DNA from: Janthinobacterium sp051380735
Lineage (GTDB): Bacteria > Pseudomonadota > Gammaproteobacteria > Burkholderiales > Burkholderiaceae_D
DNA length: 64,000 bases
Direction: 5' to 3'
Assembly (NCBI RefSeq): GCF_051380735.1
Contig: NZ_JBNYXQ010000005.1
Coordinates: 289,983 to 353,982, forward strand
Part shown: positions 8,698-19,326 of the stretch, piece by piece
Position numbering within the stretch: position 1 is the first letter of the stretch
Layout of the letters: every line of letters starts with the position of its first letter
Made by a program: the position numbers and the translations under genes
The notes under the pieces: model-generated
What the model was told of the DNA's origin: nothing
The model's database searches: none
The model's input: only the letters and a program-made list of their open reading frames with translations

Positions 8698-10086
8698 TCA
8701 CTTGCAGCGTACTTCGCCAAAGTGCTTGGCCAGTGTCATGCCCAGGCCCTCTTCCACCGCACCTTCGACCTGCGCCGCCAGCCTGGCCGCTTCTTCGGCC
8801 GCTCCGATGTCGCGCTCGTCGGTGGAGCCGGCCGGATAGCCTGAATTGACGCGCATGCCGCCAAACACGAACAGGCGGTAGACGTCGCCCAGGGTAATGC
8901 GGTTGACGTTGCCCAGCAAGACCCAGTGGTCGGAACTGTCGGCCACCCGCTTGCCCCACTGCACGCGCACGGCCGCTTCCACGTTGACCCGGCCCACCCA
9001 GCCCTGCTCGACCATTTTGTCGAGCAGCTTTTCCATTTCATCGAAGCCCAGCCGCGTGCGGCTGCGGATCTCGGCTGCGCCCACCAGCGCCGAGTCGGCA
9101 CAGTGGCAGGCCTGGTGCAGTACTTTCAATATCGCCACGGCGTCGACAAACTCGCTGCCGGGCGCCGCCTGGTACCACCAGCGTTCGTATTTCACCACCG
9201 GCAAGGCGGCCACCAGCAAGGCGCCCACCAGGGTAATCATCCAGCTGACGTAGATCCACACCAGGAACAGCGGCAGCGCCGCCAGTGCGCCATAGATGCG
9301 CGAATAGGTGGGGAAGTCCTGGATGAATTCGCCGAAACCGCGCTTGGCGACTTCAAACGCCAGCGCCGCCAGCAGGCCGCCCCAGGCGGCGTCACGCCAC
9401 TCGACGTCGCGGTTCGGCACCGTCATGTACAACAAGGTGAAGGCCAGCATGGTCAGGCCGATCGACACCAGGGTGTAGAACACGGCGCCAAGGAAAACAG
9501 CATCGCCGACCAGGCCGCTGGTGGCCACGCTGGTGACCATGAATACGCGCGAGGTGACCGTCAGCGACACGCCGACCAGCAGCGGCCCCAGGGTGACAAT
9601 CGCCCAGTACACCAGCAAGCGCTTGGTCCAGCGCCGTTCCCGGCGCACCCGCCAGATGCGGTTGAATACCCGCTCGATCAGATTCATCATCGCCACCGAG
9701 GTGAAAATCAGCGCGCCGGCGCCGATCGCCGACAAACGCGTGGCTTTCGAGGCAAACGTGGTCAGGTAGCCAAGGATGGTGTTAGAGATACCCTTGGGCA
9801 TCACGCTCTGGATAAAATAATCTTCCAGTGCATGGCGGAAGGTATTGAACAGCGGAAAAGTGGTAAAGATTGCCAGCGCCAGGGTCAACAGGGGCACCAG
9901 CGCGAACACGGTGGCGAACGTCAGGCTGCCGGCCACTTGCGGCAAGCCTTCCTCGCGCACGCGGCGGCTGGCAAACAGCAGCAGGTCGCGCACTTCGGGC
10001 CACTGCACGCCACGCATGACGGCAATCCCGAAGCGCACGGTCTGCGACAGGTAGAGGAAGAAGGACTGTATGGTTTTTAAAAACAT
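8698..10086 (-). CDS. YihY/UPF0761 family inner-membrane protein (formerly RNase BN family)
   Basis: A 462-residue integral membrane protein. About six membrane segments lie in the first 300 residues, with the family hallmarks AGSLTFATVFALVPLLTL and YGALAALPLFLVWIYVSW; the cytoplasmic C-terminal third is a winged-helix-like region (FDEMEKLLDKMVEQGWVGRV). The old RNase BN assignment for this family was withdrawn, and function is unknown. I prefer the ATG at 10086 (MFLKTIQSF) to 10134 because the extra 16 residues lie in the shared promoter region with wrbA. Neither start has a clear ribosome site. Confidence 0.85.
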   Translation of the reverse strand: MFLKTIQSFFLYLSQTVRFGIAVMRGVQWPEVRDLLLFASRRVREEGLPQVAGSLTFATVFALVPLLTLALAIFTTFPLFNTFRHALEDYFIQSVMPKGISNTILGYLTTFASKATRLSAIGAGALIFTSVAMMNLIERVFNRIWRVRRERRWTKRLLVYWAIVTLGPLLVGVSLTVTSRVFMVTSVATSGLVGDAVFLGAVFYTLVSIGLTMLAFTLLYMTVPNRDVEWRDAAWGGLLAALAFEVAKRGFGEFIQDFPTYSRIYGALAALPLFLVWIYVSWMITLVGALLVAALPVVKYERWWYQAAPGSEFVDAVAILKVLHQACHCADSALVGAAEIRSRTRLGFDEMEKLLDKMVEQGWVGRVNVEAAVRVQWGKRVADSSDHWVLLGNVNRITLGDVYRLFVFGGMRVNSGYPAGSTDERDIGAAEEAARLAAQVEGAVEEGLGMTLAKHFGEVRCK

Positions 10087-10141
10087 GTAATCGAAATCAG
10101 AACGGCGCCATGTCGGCTTCGTATCGGGCTGCAAAGCGCCC

Positions 10142-10147
10142 TATAAT
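10142..10147 (+). promoter_or_regulatory. Candidate -10 box (TATAAT) for wrbA
   Basis: A perfect TATAAT lies only 4 bases before the first candidate start codon (ATG 10152, then ATG 10155). Transcription would begin at about 10154, implying a leaderless or nearly leaderless message. No convincing -35 is seen 17 bases upstream. Confidence 0.4.
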
Positions 10148-10154
10148 ACCAATG

Positions 10155-10763
10155 ATGAAGCCAACCAATCTGATTATTCTTGTCTTGTTCTACTCCCGCC
10201 ACGGCGCCACGCGCCAACTGGCCGAACTGATTGCGCAAGGCGTGGAAAGCGTGCCCGGCTGCGATGCCCGGCTACGCACCGTGCCGGCCGTCTCCACGGT
10301 AGCCGAAGCCACTGCCCCCGAGGTCCCTGCGCAGGGCGCGCCGTATGTGGAACTGGAAGACCTGCAGCAATGCGCGGGCCTGGCGCTCGGCTCGCCCACG
10401 CGCTTCGGCAATATGGCCGCCGCCATGAAGTATTTCTGGGATGGGACGGCCAGCGACTGGCTGGCCGGCAGCCTGGCCGGCAAGCCGGCCTGCGTATTCA
10501 CCTCCACCGGCAGCCTGCATGGCGGCCAGGAATCGACCCTGCTGTCGATGATGATCCCGCTGTTCCACCACGGCATGCTGGTGATGGGCCTGCCCTACAC
10601 CCACCCCGAACTGATGACCACCTCCACCGGCGGCTCGCCGTATGGCGTCACGCACTGGTCCGGCATCGATGGCGACAAGGCCATCAGCGAGGACGAAAAA
10701 CGCCTGGCCCTGGCGCTGGGCCGCCGCCTGGCCGAAAACGCCGTCAAGCTGGCGGGGGCGTGA
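10155..10763 (+). CDS. wrbA: NAD(P)H:quinone oxidoreductase, WrbA-type flavoprotein
   Basis: A 202-residue flavodoxin-like FMN enzyme for two-electron reduction of quinones, which limits redox cycling. The FMN phosphate loop YSRHGATRQLAE is at the N-terminus; GSPTRFGNMAAAMKYFWD and FTSTGSLHGGQESTLLSM are WrbA hallmarks, followed by GGSPYGVTHWSG. The start could be ATG 10152 or 10155; a TATAAT box just upstream rules out the more distal ATG at 10110. The stop overlaps the next start (TGATG). Divergent from the YihY gene. Confidence 0.92.
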   Translation: MKPTNLIILVLFYSRHGATRQLAELIAQGVESVPGCDARLRTVPAVSTVAEATAPEVPAQGAPYVELEDLQQCAGLALGSPTRFGNMAAAMKYFWDGTASDWLAGSLAGKPACVFTSTGSLHGGQESTLLSMMIPLFHHGMLVMGLPYTHPELMTTSTGGSPYGVTHWSGIDGDKAISEDEKRLALALGRRLAENAVKLAGA

Positions 10764-11173
10764 TGAACGGCGCGCTGCACAAGTATTTCCACTGGGGTGC
10801 GATCGCCAGCCTGGCCACCCTGGTCGTCTGGTGCGTGCTGTGGGAAACCGTGCTCGCGCCATTGAAACCGGGCGGCTCGTGGCTGGTGCTGAAAGCCGTG
10901 CCGCTCTTGATTCCGCTGTATGGTGTGATCAAGCGCGACGTCTACACCCTGCAATGGTCGTCGATGGTGATCCTGCTGTATTTCACCGAAGGCGTGGTGC
11001 GCGGCTACAGCGATACCAATCCGACCTCGGCCTTCATGGCCTGGGGCGAAGCGATCGTCGTCTGCGTGTATTTCTTCTGCGCCGTGCTGTATCTGCGCCC
11101 GTATAAAAAGGCCGCCAAGCGCATGGCCAGGGAATTGCTGGAAAAAGTCAACAAGGTGAGCACCAGAAAATGA
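10763..11173 (+). CDS. DUF2069 small membrane protein
   Basis: A 136-residue inner-membrane protein with four predicted membrane segments (starting about residues 10, 42, 65 and 90) and a basic C-terminal tail (RPYKKAAKRMARELLEKV). The pattern LKAVPLLIPLYGVIKRDVYTLQWSSMVILLYFTEGVVR is split across the middle segments and is typical of the DUF2069 family found beside wrbA in betaproteobacteria. The start overlaps the wrbA stop by one base, so the two are coupled. No function is known for the family. Confidence 0.85.
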   Translation: MNGALHKYFHWGAIASLATLVVWCVLWETVLAPLKPGGSWLVLKAVPLLIPLYGVIKRDVYTLQWSSMVILLYFTEGVVRGYSDTNPTSAFMAWGEAIVVCVYFFCAVLYLRPYKKAAKRMARELLEKVNKVSTRK

Positions 11174-11183
11174 GCGAGCAAAA

Positions 11184-12599
11184 ATGAGCGACCGAGCCGA
11201 TTTCCTTGATGCCTGCCGAACGCTGCTGGGCGCTGGCCATGTGCTGACCGATGCGCCCGAGATGGCGCCGTTTCTGACCGACTGGCGCGACCGCTTTACG
11301 GGCCAGGCGCTGGCCGTGCTGCGCCCTGCCACCGTGGAACAGGTGGCCGGCGTGCTGCGCGCCTGCAGCCGGTGGTCGGTCCCCGTGGTGCCGCAGGGTG
11401 GCAATACGGGCCTGGTACTGGGCAGCATTCCCGACGCTTCCGGCACGGCCGTGGTGCTGTCGCTGGCGCGCCTGAACAGCATCCGCCAGGTCGATCCCGT
11501 CAACCGTACCATCACGGTCGACGCCGGCTGCATCCTGCAAACCATCCAGGAAGCAGCTACCAGGGCCGGCTGCCTGTTCCCCCTGTCACTGGCGGCCGAA
11601 GGCAGTTGCACCATCGGCGGCAACCTGGCCACCAATGCCGGTGGCACGGCAGTGCTGCGCTACGGCAACACGCGCGAGCTGTGCCTGGGCCTGGAAGTGG
11701 TCACGCCACAAGGTGAAGTCTGGTCCGGCCTGCGCGGCCTGCGCAAGGACAATACCGGCTATGACCTGCGCGACCTGTATATCGGCGCCGAAGGTACACT
11801 GGGCGTGATCACGGGTGCGGTGATGAAACTGTACCCGCAGCCGAAAGCCTGCATCACGGCGCTGGCCGCGATGGCGTCGCCAGCCCACGCGCTGCGGCTG
11901 TTGAGCCTGATGCAGGACCATTGCGGCGCCAGCCTGACCGCTTTCGAGCTGATGTCGCGCTATTGCTTGCAACTGGTGGGCGAGCAGTTCCCACAACTGC
12001 CGCGCCCGTTTGCCGAGCCGCATGGCCAGTATGTGCTGCTGGAATTATCAAGCAGCCAGTCCGAAGCACACGCAATCGAGCTGCTGGAAGCGAGCATCGC
12101 ATTGGCTCTGGAAGAAGAAATGATCGTTGACGCCGTGGTCGCCAGTTCGATGGCGCAAAGCGAAGGACTGTGGCAGTTGCGCGAGCATATTCCGCTGGCC
12201 CAGGCGCAGGCCGGCAAGAACATCAAGCACGATATTTCGCTGCCGATCTCCGTCATCGCCGACTTTATCGCCATCACCGACGCGGCTTTGGAGGCCGCCT
12301 TCCCCGGCTGCCAGCTGGTGTGTTTCGGCCACCTGGGCGACGGCAACCTGCACTACAACGTGGCGCCACCGGCCGGCATGACGGATAGTGACTTCCTGGC
12401 CAACCAGCACGCCATCAACCGCATCGTGCATGACCAGGTACACGCTTTTGGCGGCTCGATTTCGGCCGAACACGGCATCGGCGCGCTGAAAAAGGCCGAC
12501 CTCGCCCACTATAAATCGCCGCTGGAACTGCAGCTGATGCGCGCCGTCAAACAGGCGCTGGACCCGCAGAACATCATGAATCCGGGGAAAATACTATGA
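11184..12599 (+). CDS. FAD-binding oxidoreductase, D-2-hydroxyacid/glycolate dehydrogenase type (GlcD-like)
   Basis: A 471-residue flavoenzyme of the VAO family. The PCMH-type FAD domain spans about residues 40-220 (VVPQGGNTGLVLGS, then CTIGGNLATNAGG, then GAEGTLGVIT). The C-terminal cap carries the metal-site motifs FGHLGDGNLHYNV and SAEHGIGALKK. Such proteins oxidise D-2-hydroxyacids such as D-2-hydroxyglutarate, D-lactate or glycolate; the exact substrate is unresolved. It lies 10 bases after DUF2069 and overlaps the DUF4124 gene by ATGA. Confidence 0.9.
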   Translation: MSDRADFLDACRTLLGAGHVLTDAPEMAPFLTDWRDRFTGQALAVLRPATVEQVAGVLRACSRWSVPVVPQGGNTGLVLGSIPDASGTAVVLSLARLNSIRQVDPVNRTITVDAGCILQTIQEAATRAGCLFPLSLAAEGSCTIGGNLATNAGGTAVLRYGNTRELCLGLEVVTPQGEVWSGLRGLRKDNTGYDLRDLYIGAEGTLGVITGAVMKLYPQPKACITALAAMASPAHALRLLSLMQDHCGASLTAFELMSRYCLQLVGEQFPQLPRPFAEPHGQYVLLELSSSQSEAHAIELLEASIALALEEEMIVDAVVASSMAQSEGLWQLREHIPLAQAQAGKNIKHDISLPISVIADFIAITDAALEAAFPGCQLVCFGHLGDGNLHYNVAPPAGMTDSDFLANQHAINRIVHDQVHAFGGSISAEHGIGALKKADLAHYKSPLELQLMRAVKQALDPQNIMNPGKIL

Positions 12600-13015
12600 A
12601 AGCGCTCGTCTTTTTGCTGCTCGCGGCAAGCGGCTGTGCCAGCGCGCAGACCGCCTACAAATGCGTACAGAACGGCCAGACCAGCTATAGCGAAACACCG
12701 TGCACGGCCGGCCAGTTGCAGATCATCGAGGTGCCGCCACCGCCTCCCGTCGTCGACAAGGGCGCCGCGACGCGCCAGCAACGGGTCGCCAGCCAGCTCG
12801 AATCGGCGCGCAAGCAGCGCGAGGCACGCGAAGACCAGGCCCGCGCACGTGGTGCGCAGCAGGCCGAGGTGCTTGAAAAACGCTGCGCCCAGCTGCGCCT
12901 GGAACAGAAATGGGCGGCCCAGGACGCCGTCGGCGCCGGTGACAAAACGCGTGAAGCGGCGCAGCTGAAAGTGCGGCGCGCCGGCGAAAAACTTGCCACT
13001 GAGTGCCTCCATTAA
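12596..13015 (+). CDS. DUF4124 domain secreted protein
   Basis: A 139-residue exported protein. The signal peptide is about residues 1-18 (ending SGCASAQ; a cysteine at the cleavage region could make it a lipoprotein). The DUF4124 motif YKCVQNGQTSYSETPC follows directly; the rest is a charged coiled-coil rich in Arg, Glu and Gln with late cysteines (RCAQLR, TECLH). Coupled to the FAD oxidase gene by ATGA and to the permease gene by TAATG, so it sits inside a long operon. Function unknown; relatives are periplasmic and associated with peptidoglycan or cell-envelope contexts. Confidence 0.8.
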   Translation: MKALVFLLLAASGCASAQTAYKCVQNGQTSYSETPCTAGQLQIIEVPPPPPVVDKGAATRQQRVASQLESARKQREAREDQARARGAQQAEVLEKRCAQLRLEQKWAAQDAVGAGDKTREAAQLKVRRAGEKLATECLH

Positions 13016-15618
13016 TGCCTCCATTGAGCGCCCCCGCCGGCAGCACAACTTCTGCTTCGCGACGCTTGCTGTCACGCTGGCTGCTGCTGGGTGAATGGCG
13101 CGCCCATCCGGTGCGCGCGCTGGTCGCCATCCTGGCGATTGCCATCGGTGTTTCGCTGGGTTTTGCGATACACCTGATTAACGCGGCCGCCTTCAACGAG
13201 TTTTCCACTGCCGTTAAAAGTCTGTCGGGCCAGGCCGACGTGCAGGTGGCCGGGCGCGAAGCGCTGTTCGATGAAAGCATTTATCCATGGCTGGCGCAGC
13301 GCGAAGGCGTGGCCGTCGCCTCGCCGGTGCTGGAACTGCAGGCCGGCGTGGTCGATGGCGTGGACAGCAACGGCGGCCCGCTGCAGATACTGGCGCTTGA
13401 CGTGTTTCGCGTCGGCTTTATTTCGCCCGACCTGATCGGCGCTGCTGGCGACGGCCAGCCGTTCGACACCCTGGCCGACGACGCCATCTTTCTGTCGCCG
13501 GCTGCGCTGCGCTGGCTCAATCTTGCCGAAGGCGGCAAGCTGGCCCTGCGCGCCGGCACCGGCAGCGTTTCACTGCGCGTAGCGGGGTCCCTGCAAAGGG
13601 CGCGCGCCGGCCAGCGCATCGCCGTGATGGATATCGGCGCGGCCCAGTGGCGCTTCAACAAACTGGGGCAACTGTCGCGCATCGACCTGAAACTGCGCAA
13701 TGGCGTGAACCGCGACGCCTTCCAGGCAGCACTGGCGCGCGAACTGGAAGCGCAATATCCGGGGCGCTTTCGGGTCGGCCAACCCAACGACGATAACCAG
13801 AACAGCCGCAACAACAACCTCAGCCGCGCCTACCGGGTCAATCTGACTGTGCTGGCGCTGGTCGCCTTGTTCACCGGCGCCTTCCTGGTGTTTTCCACCC
13901 AGGCCTTGTCGGTGATACGCCGGCGCAGCCAGTTCGCGCTGCTGCGCGTGCTGGGCATGGAACGCGCAAGCCTGCTGCGCCAGGTGCTGCTGGAAGGCAC
14001 CAGCCTGGGCGTGGTGGGCGCGGCGCTGGGCATCGCTGCCGGCTACGCCCTGGCGGCCGTGGCGCTGCGCTTTTTCGGTGGCGACCTGGGCGCCGGCTAC
14101 TTTGCCGGCGTGCAGCCGCAGGTGCAATTCACGCCGGTTGCGGCGTTTGTGTATTTTGCGCTGGGACTGGGCGTGGCCTTGCTCGGCTGCGCGGCCCCGG
14201 CACTGGAAGCGGCGCGTGCGGCGCCCGCCATCGCATTGAAGTCGGGCAGCGAAGAAGCCGTCACCACGCGCCTGGCCAAGAGCTGGCCGGCGCTGGCTTG
14301 CCTGGGCGTCGCCGGCCTCTTGAGCCAGTTGCCGCCGGTTTTTGAGCTGCCCTTGTTCGGCTACCTGTCGATCGCCCTGCTACTGATCGGCGCAATTGCC
14401 TTGATGCCGCAACTGGCCGCGCTGGTATTTCGGTGGCTGCACCGCGCCTGGCTGCGCACGGCGATCAGCGGGCGCTCGCCGGTCATCAGCCTGACCCTGG
14501 CGCGCCTCGCCAATGCCTCGGGCCAGGCCGGCATTGCCCTTGGTGGCGTGCTGTCGAGTTTCAGCCTGATGGTGGCAATGGCCATCATGGTGTCGAGTTT
14601 CCGCGTCTCGGTCGACAACTGGCTGCTGCAGATCCTGCCGGCCGACGTGTATGCGCGCGCTGCCGCCACCGGCAGCACGGCAGGGCTAAATCCGCGCGAG
14701 CAAGACCTGATCGCCGCCCTGCCCGGCGTGGCCAGGGCCGACTTCCAGCGTGTGCGCAGCATGTCGCTGGCCGCTGACCGGCCCAATGTGGTGCTGATCG
14801 CGCGCCCCATCAACCGGCAAGACCCGGGCAAGAGCCTGGTGCTGGTCGGCGACAGCCTGCCGGTGCCCCCTGGTGCGACACCGGTCTGGCTGTCCGAGGC
14901 CGCCGCCGACCTGTACAACCACAAGGCCGGCCAGCAGATAGACCTGCCGCTGGCCGGCGGCCTGCACCGCTTCTTTATCGCCGGCGTCTGGCGTGACTAC
15001 GCACGTTCCAGCGGTTCCATCCAGATGCCGCTCGACGCCTACCGCGCGATTACCAGGGACATGGATGTCAGCGACGCCGCTATCTGGCTGGACAAGGGTG
15101 TTTCCGCCTCCACGCTGAAGGAAAACCTGAAAACCCTGCCCTTTGGCGACAGCCTGGAAGTGTCGGAACCGTCGGCGATCCGTGCCCTGAGTCTGCAGAT
15201 TTTTGATCGCAGCTTTGCCGTCACCTATCTGCTCGAGGCGATTGCGATCGTGATCGGCCTGTTTGGCGTGGCTGCCACGTTTTCCGCGCAGACCCTGGCG
15301 CGCGCGCGCGAGTTCGGCATGCTGCGCCATGTCGGTGTCACGCGCGGCCAGATCCTCGGCATCCTGGCGTTCGAAGGCGGCGCCCTGACGGCGCTGGGGA
15401 TCGCTACCGGCTTTGTGCTGGGCCTGTTGATCAGCTTTGTGCTGGTGTTTATCGTCAATCCACAATCGTTCCACTGGACCATGCAGCTGCATCTGCCCTG
15501 GCCCTTGATCGCCACCGTCGCCGGCGCACTGCTGGTGGCCGCTGCCACCACGGCGCTGGTCTCGGGCCGCCAGGCGCTGTCCGGTGGCCCCATCCGCGCT
15601 GTCAGGGAGGACTGGTAA
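13015..15618 (+). CDS. FtsX-like ABC transporter permease (two MacB/FtsX domains)
   Basis: An 867-residue inner-membrane permease. One membrane segment at about 25-50 is followed by a large periplasmic domain, a first three-helix FtsX domain (NLTVLALVALFTGAFLV onward, near 280-400), a second set of helices and periplasmic domain, and a final FtsX domain (near 745-855) ending in VSGRQALSGGPIRAVREDW. Family members work with a LolD-like ATPase to move lipoproteins or hydrophobic molecules; no such ATPase lies next to it. The ATG at 13015 forms a TAATG overlap with the previous stop; ATG 13003 is an alternative. It abuts the lipocalin-like gene with a one-base overlap. Confidence 0.88.
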   Translation: MPPLSAPAGSTTSASRRLLSRWLLLGEWRAHPVRALVAILAIAIGVSLGFAIHLINAAAFNEFSTAVKSLSGQADVQVAGREALFDESIYPWLAQREGVAVASPVLELQAGVVDGVDSNGGPLQILALDVFRVGFISPDLIGAAGDGQPFDTLADDAIFLSPAALRWLNLAEGGKLALRAGTGSVSLRVAGSLQRARAGQRIAVMDIGAAQWRFNKLGQLSRIDLKLRNGVNRDAFQAALARELEAQYPGRFRVGQPNDDNQNSRNNNLSRAYRVNLTVLALVALFTGAFLVFSTQALSVIRRRSQFALLRVLGMERASLLRQVLLEGTSLGVVGAALGIAAGYALAAVALRFFGGDLGAGYFAGVQPQVQFTPVAAFVYFALGLGVALLGCAAPALEAARAAPAIALKSGSEEAVTTRLAKSWPALACLGVAGLLSQLPPVFELPLFGYLSIALLLIGAIALMPQLAALVFRWLHRAWLRTAISGRSPVISLTLARLANASGQAGIALGGVLSSFSLMVAMAIMVSSFRVSVDNWLLQILPADVYARAAATGSTAGLNPREQDLIAALPGVARADFQRVRSMSLAADRPNVVLIARPINRQDPGKSLVLVGDSLPVPPGATPVWLSEAAADLYNHKAGQQIDLPLAGGLHRFFIAGVWRDYARSSGSIQMPLDAYRAITRDMDVSDAAIWLDKGVSASTLKENLKTLPFGDSLEVSEPSAIRALSLQIFDRSFAVTYLLEAIAIVIGLFGVAATFSAQTLARAREFGMLRHVGVTRGQILGILAFEGGALTALGIATGFVLGLLISFVLVFIVNPQSFHWTMQLHLPWPLIATVAGALLVAAATTALVSGRQALSGGPIRAVREDW

Positions 15619-16706
15619 TGCGCCGTTCATTGTTATTGCTTCCGGCCTTGGTCCTGGTACTGACCTCGCCGGCTCTGGCCGCGCCGCCGGCATACGCGCC
15701 CGTCACGCCGCTGGCCGCCGGCCAGTCCCTGAAGCTGCCGCACGACTTCGGCGCCCACCCGGCCTACAAGACGGAATGGTGGTATGCCACCGGCTGGGTG
15801 AAAACCGCCAGCGGCGAGCAACTGGGCTACCAAGTGACGTTTTTTCGCAGCGCCACCGCCTTTGACGCCGGCAACCCGAGCGCGTTTGCGCCCAAACAGT
15901 TGATCATCGGCCATGCAGCCTTGTCCGACCCGAAAGTGGGCAAGCTGCTGCACGACGAAAAAAGCGCGCGCGAGGGCTTCGGCCTGGCCTATGCCAAAGT
16001 TGGCGACACCGACGTCAAGCTCGACGACTGGCGCATGCGGCGCGACAAGGACGGCAGCTACCAGGTCAGCCTGGCGGCGCGCGACTTCAACCTGCAACTG
16101 CGGCTGGCGCCGACGCAAGCCCCGCTGCTGCAGGGTGAGAATGGTTTTTCGCGCAAGGGCCCCCTGCTGGCACAGTCCAGTTACTACTACAGCGTGCCGC
16201 AGCTCGCTACCAGCGGCACCATCGCCCGCACGGGCGGCAAGGCCGAAGCCGTGACGGGCACCACCTGGCTGGACCATGAGTGGTCAAGCCAGGTGCTCGA
16301 CGAGAACGCCAGCGGCTGGAACTGGATAGGCGCCAACCTCGATGACGGTGGCGCCCTGATGGCCTTCCAGATCCGCAGCAAGACAGGTGCTAAACTATGG
16401 GCCCATGCCAGCTGGCGCGACGCCAGGGGCAAGGTGACGCAGTTTGCGCCGGGCGAGGTCGATTTCACGCCCACGCAGCTGTGGCGCTCGCCCCGCACCA
16501 AGGCCGAATACCCGGTCGCCACCGAGATCCGCACCGGCGCCACGCGCTGGCAGGTGACGCCGCTGCAGCCGGACCAGGAACTCGATTCGCGCCGCTCCAC
16601 CGGCGCCGTCTACTGGGAAGGCGCGGTGACGGTCAGGCGCGATGGCCAGAGCGCCGGCCACGCCTACCTGGAAATGACCGGCTATGTGGCGCCGATGAAG
16701 CTTTAG
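15618..16706 (+). CDS. AttH/CrtC-like lipocalin-domain secreted protein (carotenoid 1,2-hydratase family)
   Basis: A 362-residue exported protein with a signal peptide at about 1-22 (LVLTSPALAAPP). The family core follows: FPHDFGAHP-like entry (LPHDFGAHPAYKTEWWY), EQLGYQVTFFRS, then GTTWLDHEWSS and WNWIGANLDDGGALMAFQIR. The fold is a tandem lipocalin-like barrel. Despite the carotenoid-hydratase name, relatives encoded beside FtsX-like permeases are generally of unknown ligand, and no carotenoid genes are visible here. It starts within the stop region of the permease gene, which supports a shared export task; that is inference. Confidence 0.85.
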   Translation: MRRSLLLLPALVLVLTSPALAAPPAYAPVTPLAAGQSLKLPHDFGAHPAYKTEWWYATGWVKTASGEQLGYQVTFFRSATAFDAGNPSAFAPKQLIIGHAALSDPKVGKLLHDEKSAREGFGLAYAKVGDTDVKLDDWRMRRDKDGSYQVSLAARDFNLQLRLAPTQAPLLQGENGFSRKGPLLAQSSYYYSVPQLATSGTIARTGGKAEAVTGTTWLDHEWSSQVLDENASGWNWIGANLDDGGALMAFQIRSKTGAKLWAHASWRDARGKVTQFAPGEVDFTPTQLWRSPRTKAEYPVATEIRTGATRWQVTPLQPDQELDSRRSTGAVYWEGAVTVRRDGQSAGHAYLEMTGYVAPMKL

Positions 16707-16721
16707 AAATGCCAGGAAATG

Positions 16722-16752
16722 CCGGGGCCAGACCTGACAGCTCTTGCCCCGG
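16722..16752. repeat. Intergenic inverted repeat CCGGGGC/GCCCCGG
   Basis: Seven-base perfect arms (16722-16728 and 16746-16752) with a 17-base loop, in the short gap between the lipocalin-like gene and the ABC exporter. There is no T run, so it is not a classic terminator. The left half (GGGGCCAGACC) loosely resembles the GGGGTCAGACCC palindromes elsewhere in the window. Confidence 0.4.
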
Positions 16753-16783
16753 ATCAGGAATATGTAAATCAAAGCGAAAACCA

Positions 16784-18631
<1,848 letters not shown>

Positions 18632-18639
18632 GGTTTGAC

Positions 18640-19311
18640 ATGAATGCCTTTTTTCACGCCAGTCTTGGCATTACCGATTTCTGGACTTTTTTGCTGGGCA
18701 CGATCTTTATCGTGATACTGCCTGGTCCCAACTCGATGTATGTGCTGTCGGTGGCCGCCCAGCGCGGCGTGAAGCCGGCCTACCAGGGCGCGGGCGGCAT
18801 CTTTCTCGGTGACCTGATCCTGATGGTGCTGTCGGCCTGCGGCGTGGCCTCCTTGCTGAAAGCCAGTCCGGCGCTGTTTTACGTGGTGAAGTATGTCGGT
18901 GCGGCCTACCTGGCCTGGATCGGCGTGCAGATGCTGCTGGGCTGCTGGCGCAAGCTGCGTGCAAAAGGATCGACGCAAACGGCCGCTGCAGTGCCGCTGG
19001 CGCCCAGGGAAAGCAATCCGTTTCGCAAGGCGCTGATCATCAGCCTGATGAACCCGAAGGCGATCCTGTTCTTTATCTCCTTCTTTATCCAGTTTGTCGA
19101 TCCGAATTTCTCCGCGCCGGCGCTGTCGTTTGTCGGCCTGGGACTGACGTGCCAGGTGATCAGTTTTACCTACCTGACCGCCATTATCTTTCTCGGTGCG
19201 CGCCTGGCCGAGACTTTCCGCCGCCGTCGCCGCCTGTCGGCCGGCATGGGCGGCGGCGTGGGCGCCATGTTTATCGGCTTTGGCGCGAAACTGGCCACCG
19301 CCACCTTGTAA
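18640..19311 (+). CDS. leuE: LysE/RhtB-family amino-acid exporter, LeuE-like
   Basis: A 223-residue membrane protein with six predicted helices. The N-terminal FLLGTIFIVILPGPNSMYVLSV and the middle FRKALIISLMNPKAILFFIS carry the family's PGPN and NPKA motifs and read much like E. coli LeuE, which exports leucine and related amino acids. The ending GAMFIGFGAKLATATL also matches. It lies between the ABC exporter and the aldolase-like gene on the same strand with short gaps, so co-transcription is likely. The substrate is inferred from family resemblance. Confidence 0.85.
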   Translation: MNAFFHASLGITDFWTFLLGTIFIVILPGPNSMYVLSVAAQRGVKPAYQGAGGIFLGDLILMVLSACGVASLLKASPALFYVVKYVGAAYLAWIGVQMLLGCWRKLRAKGSTQTAAAVPLAPRESNPFRKALIISLMNPKAILFFISFFIQFVDPNFSAPALSFVGLGLTCQVISFTYLTAIIFLGARLAETFRRRRRLSAGMGGGVGAMFIGFGAKLATATL

Positions 19312-19326
19312 GTCACGGAGTTTTGC

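Noticed and set aside
9038..10080. Plus-strand frames over the YihY gene
   Set aside because: Antisense of a conserved membrane protein with family motifs.
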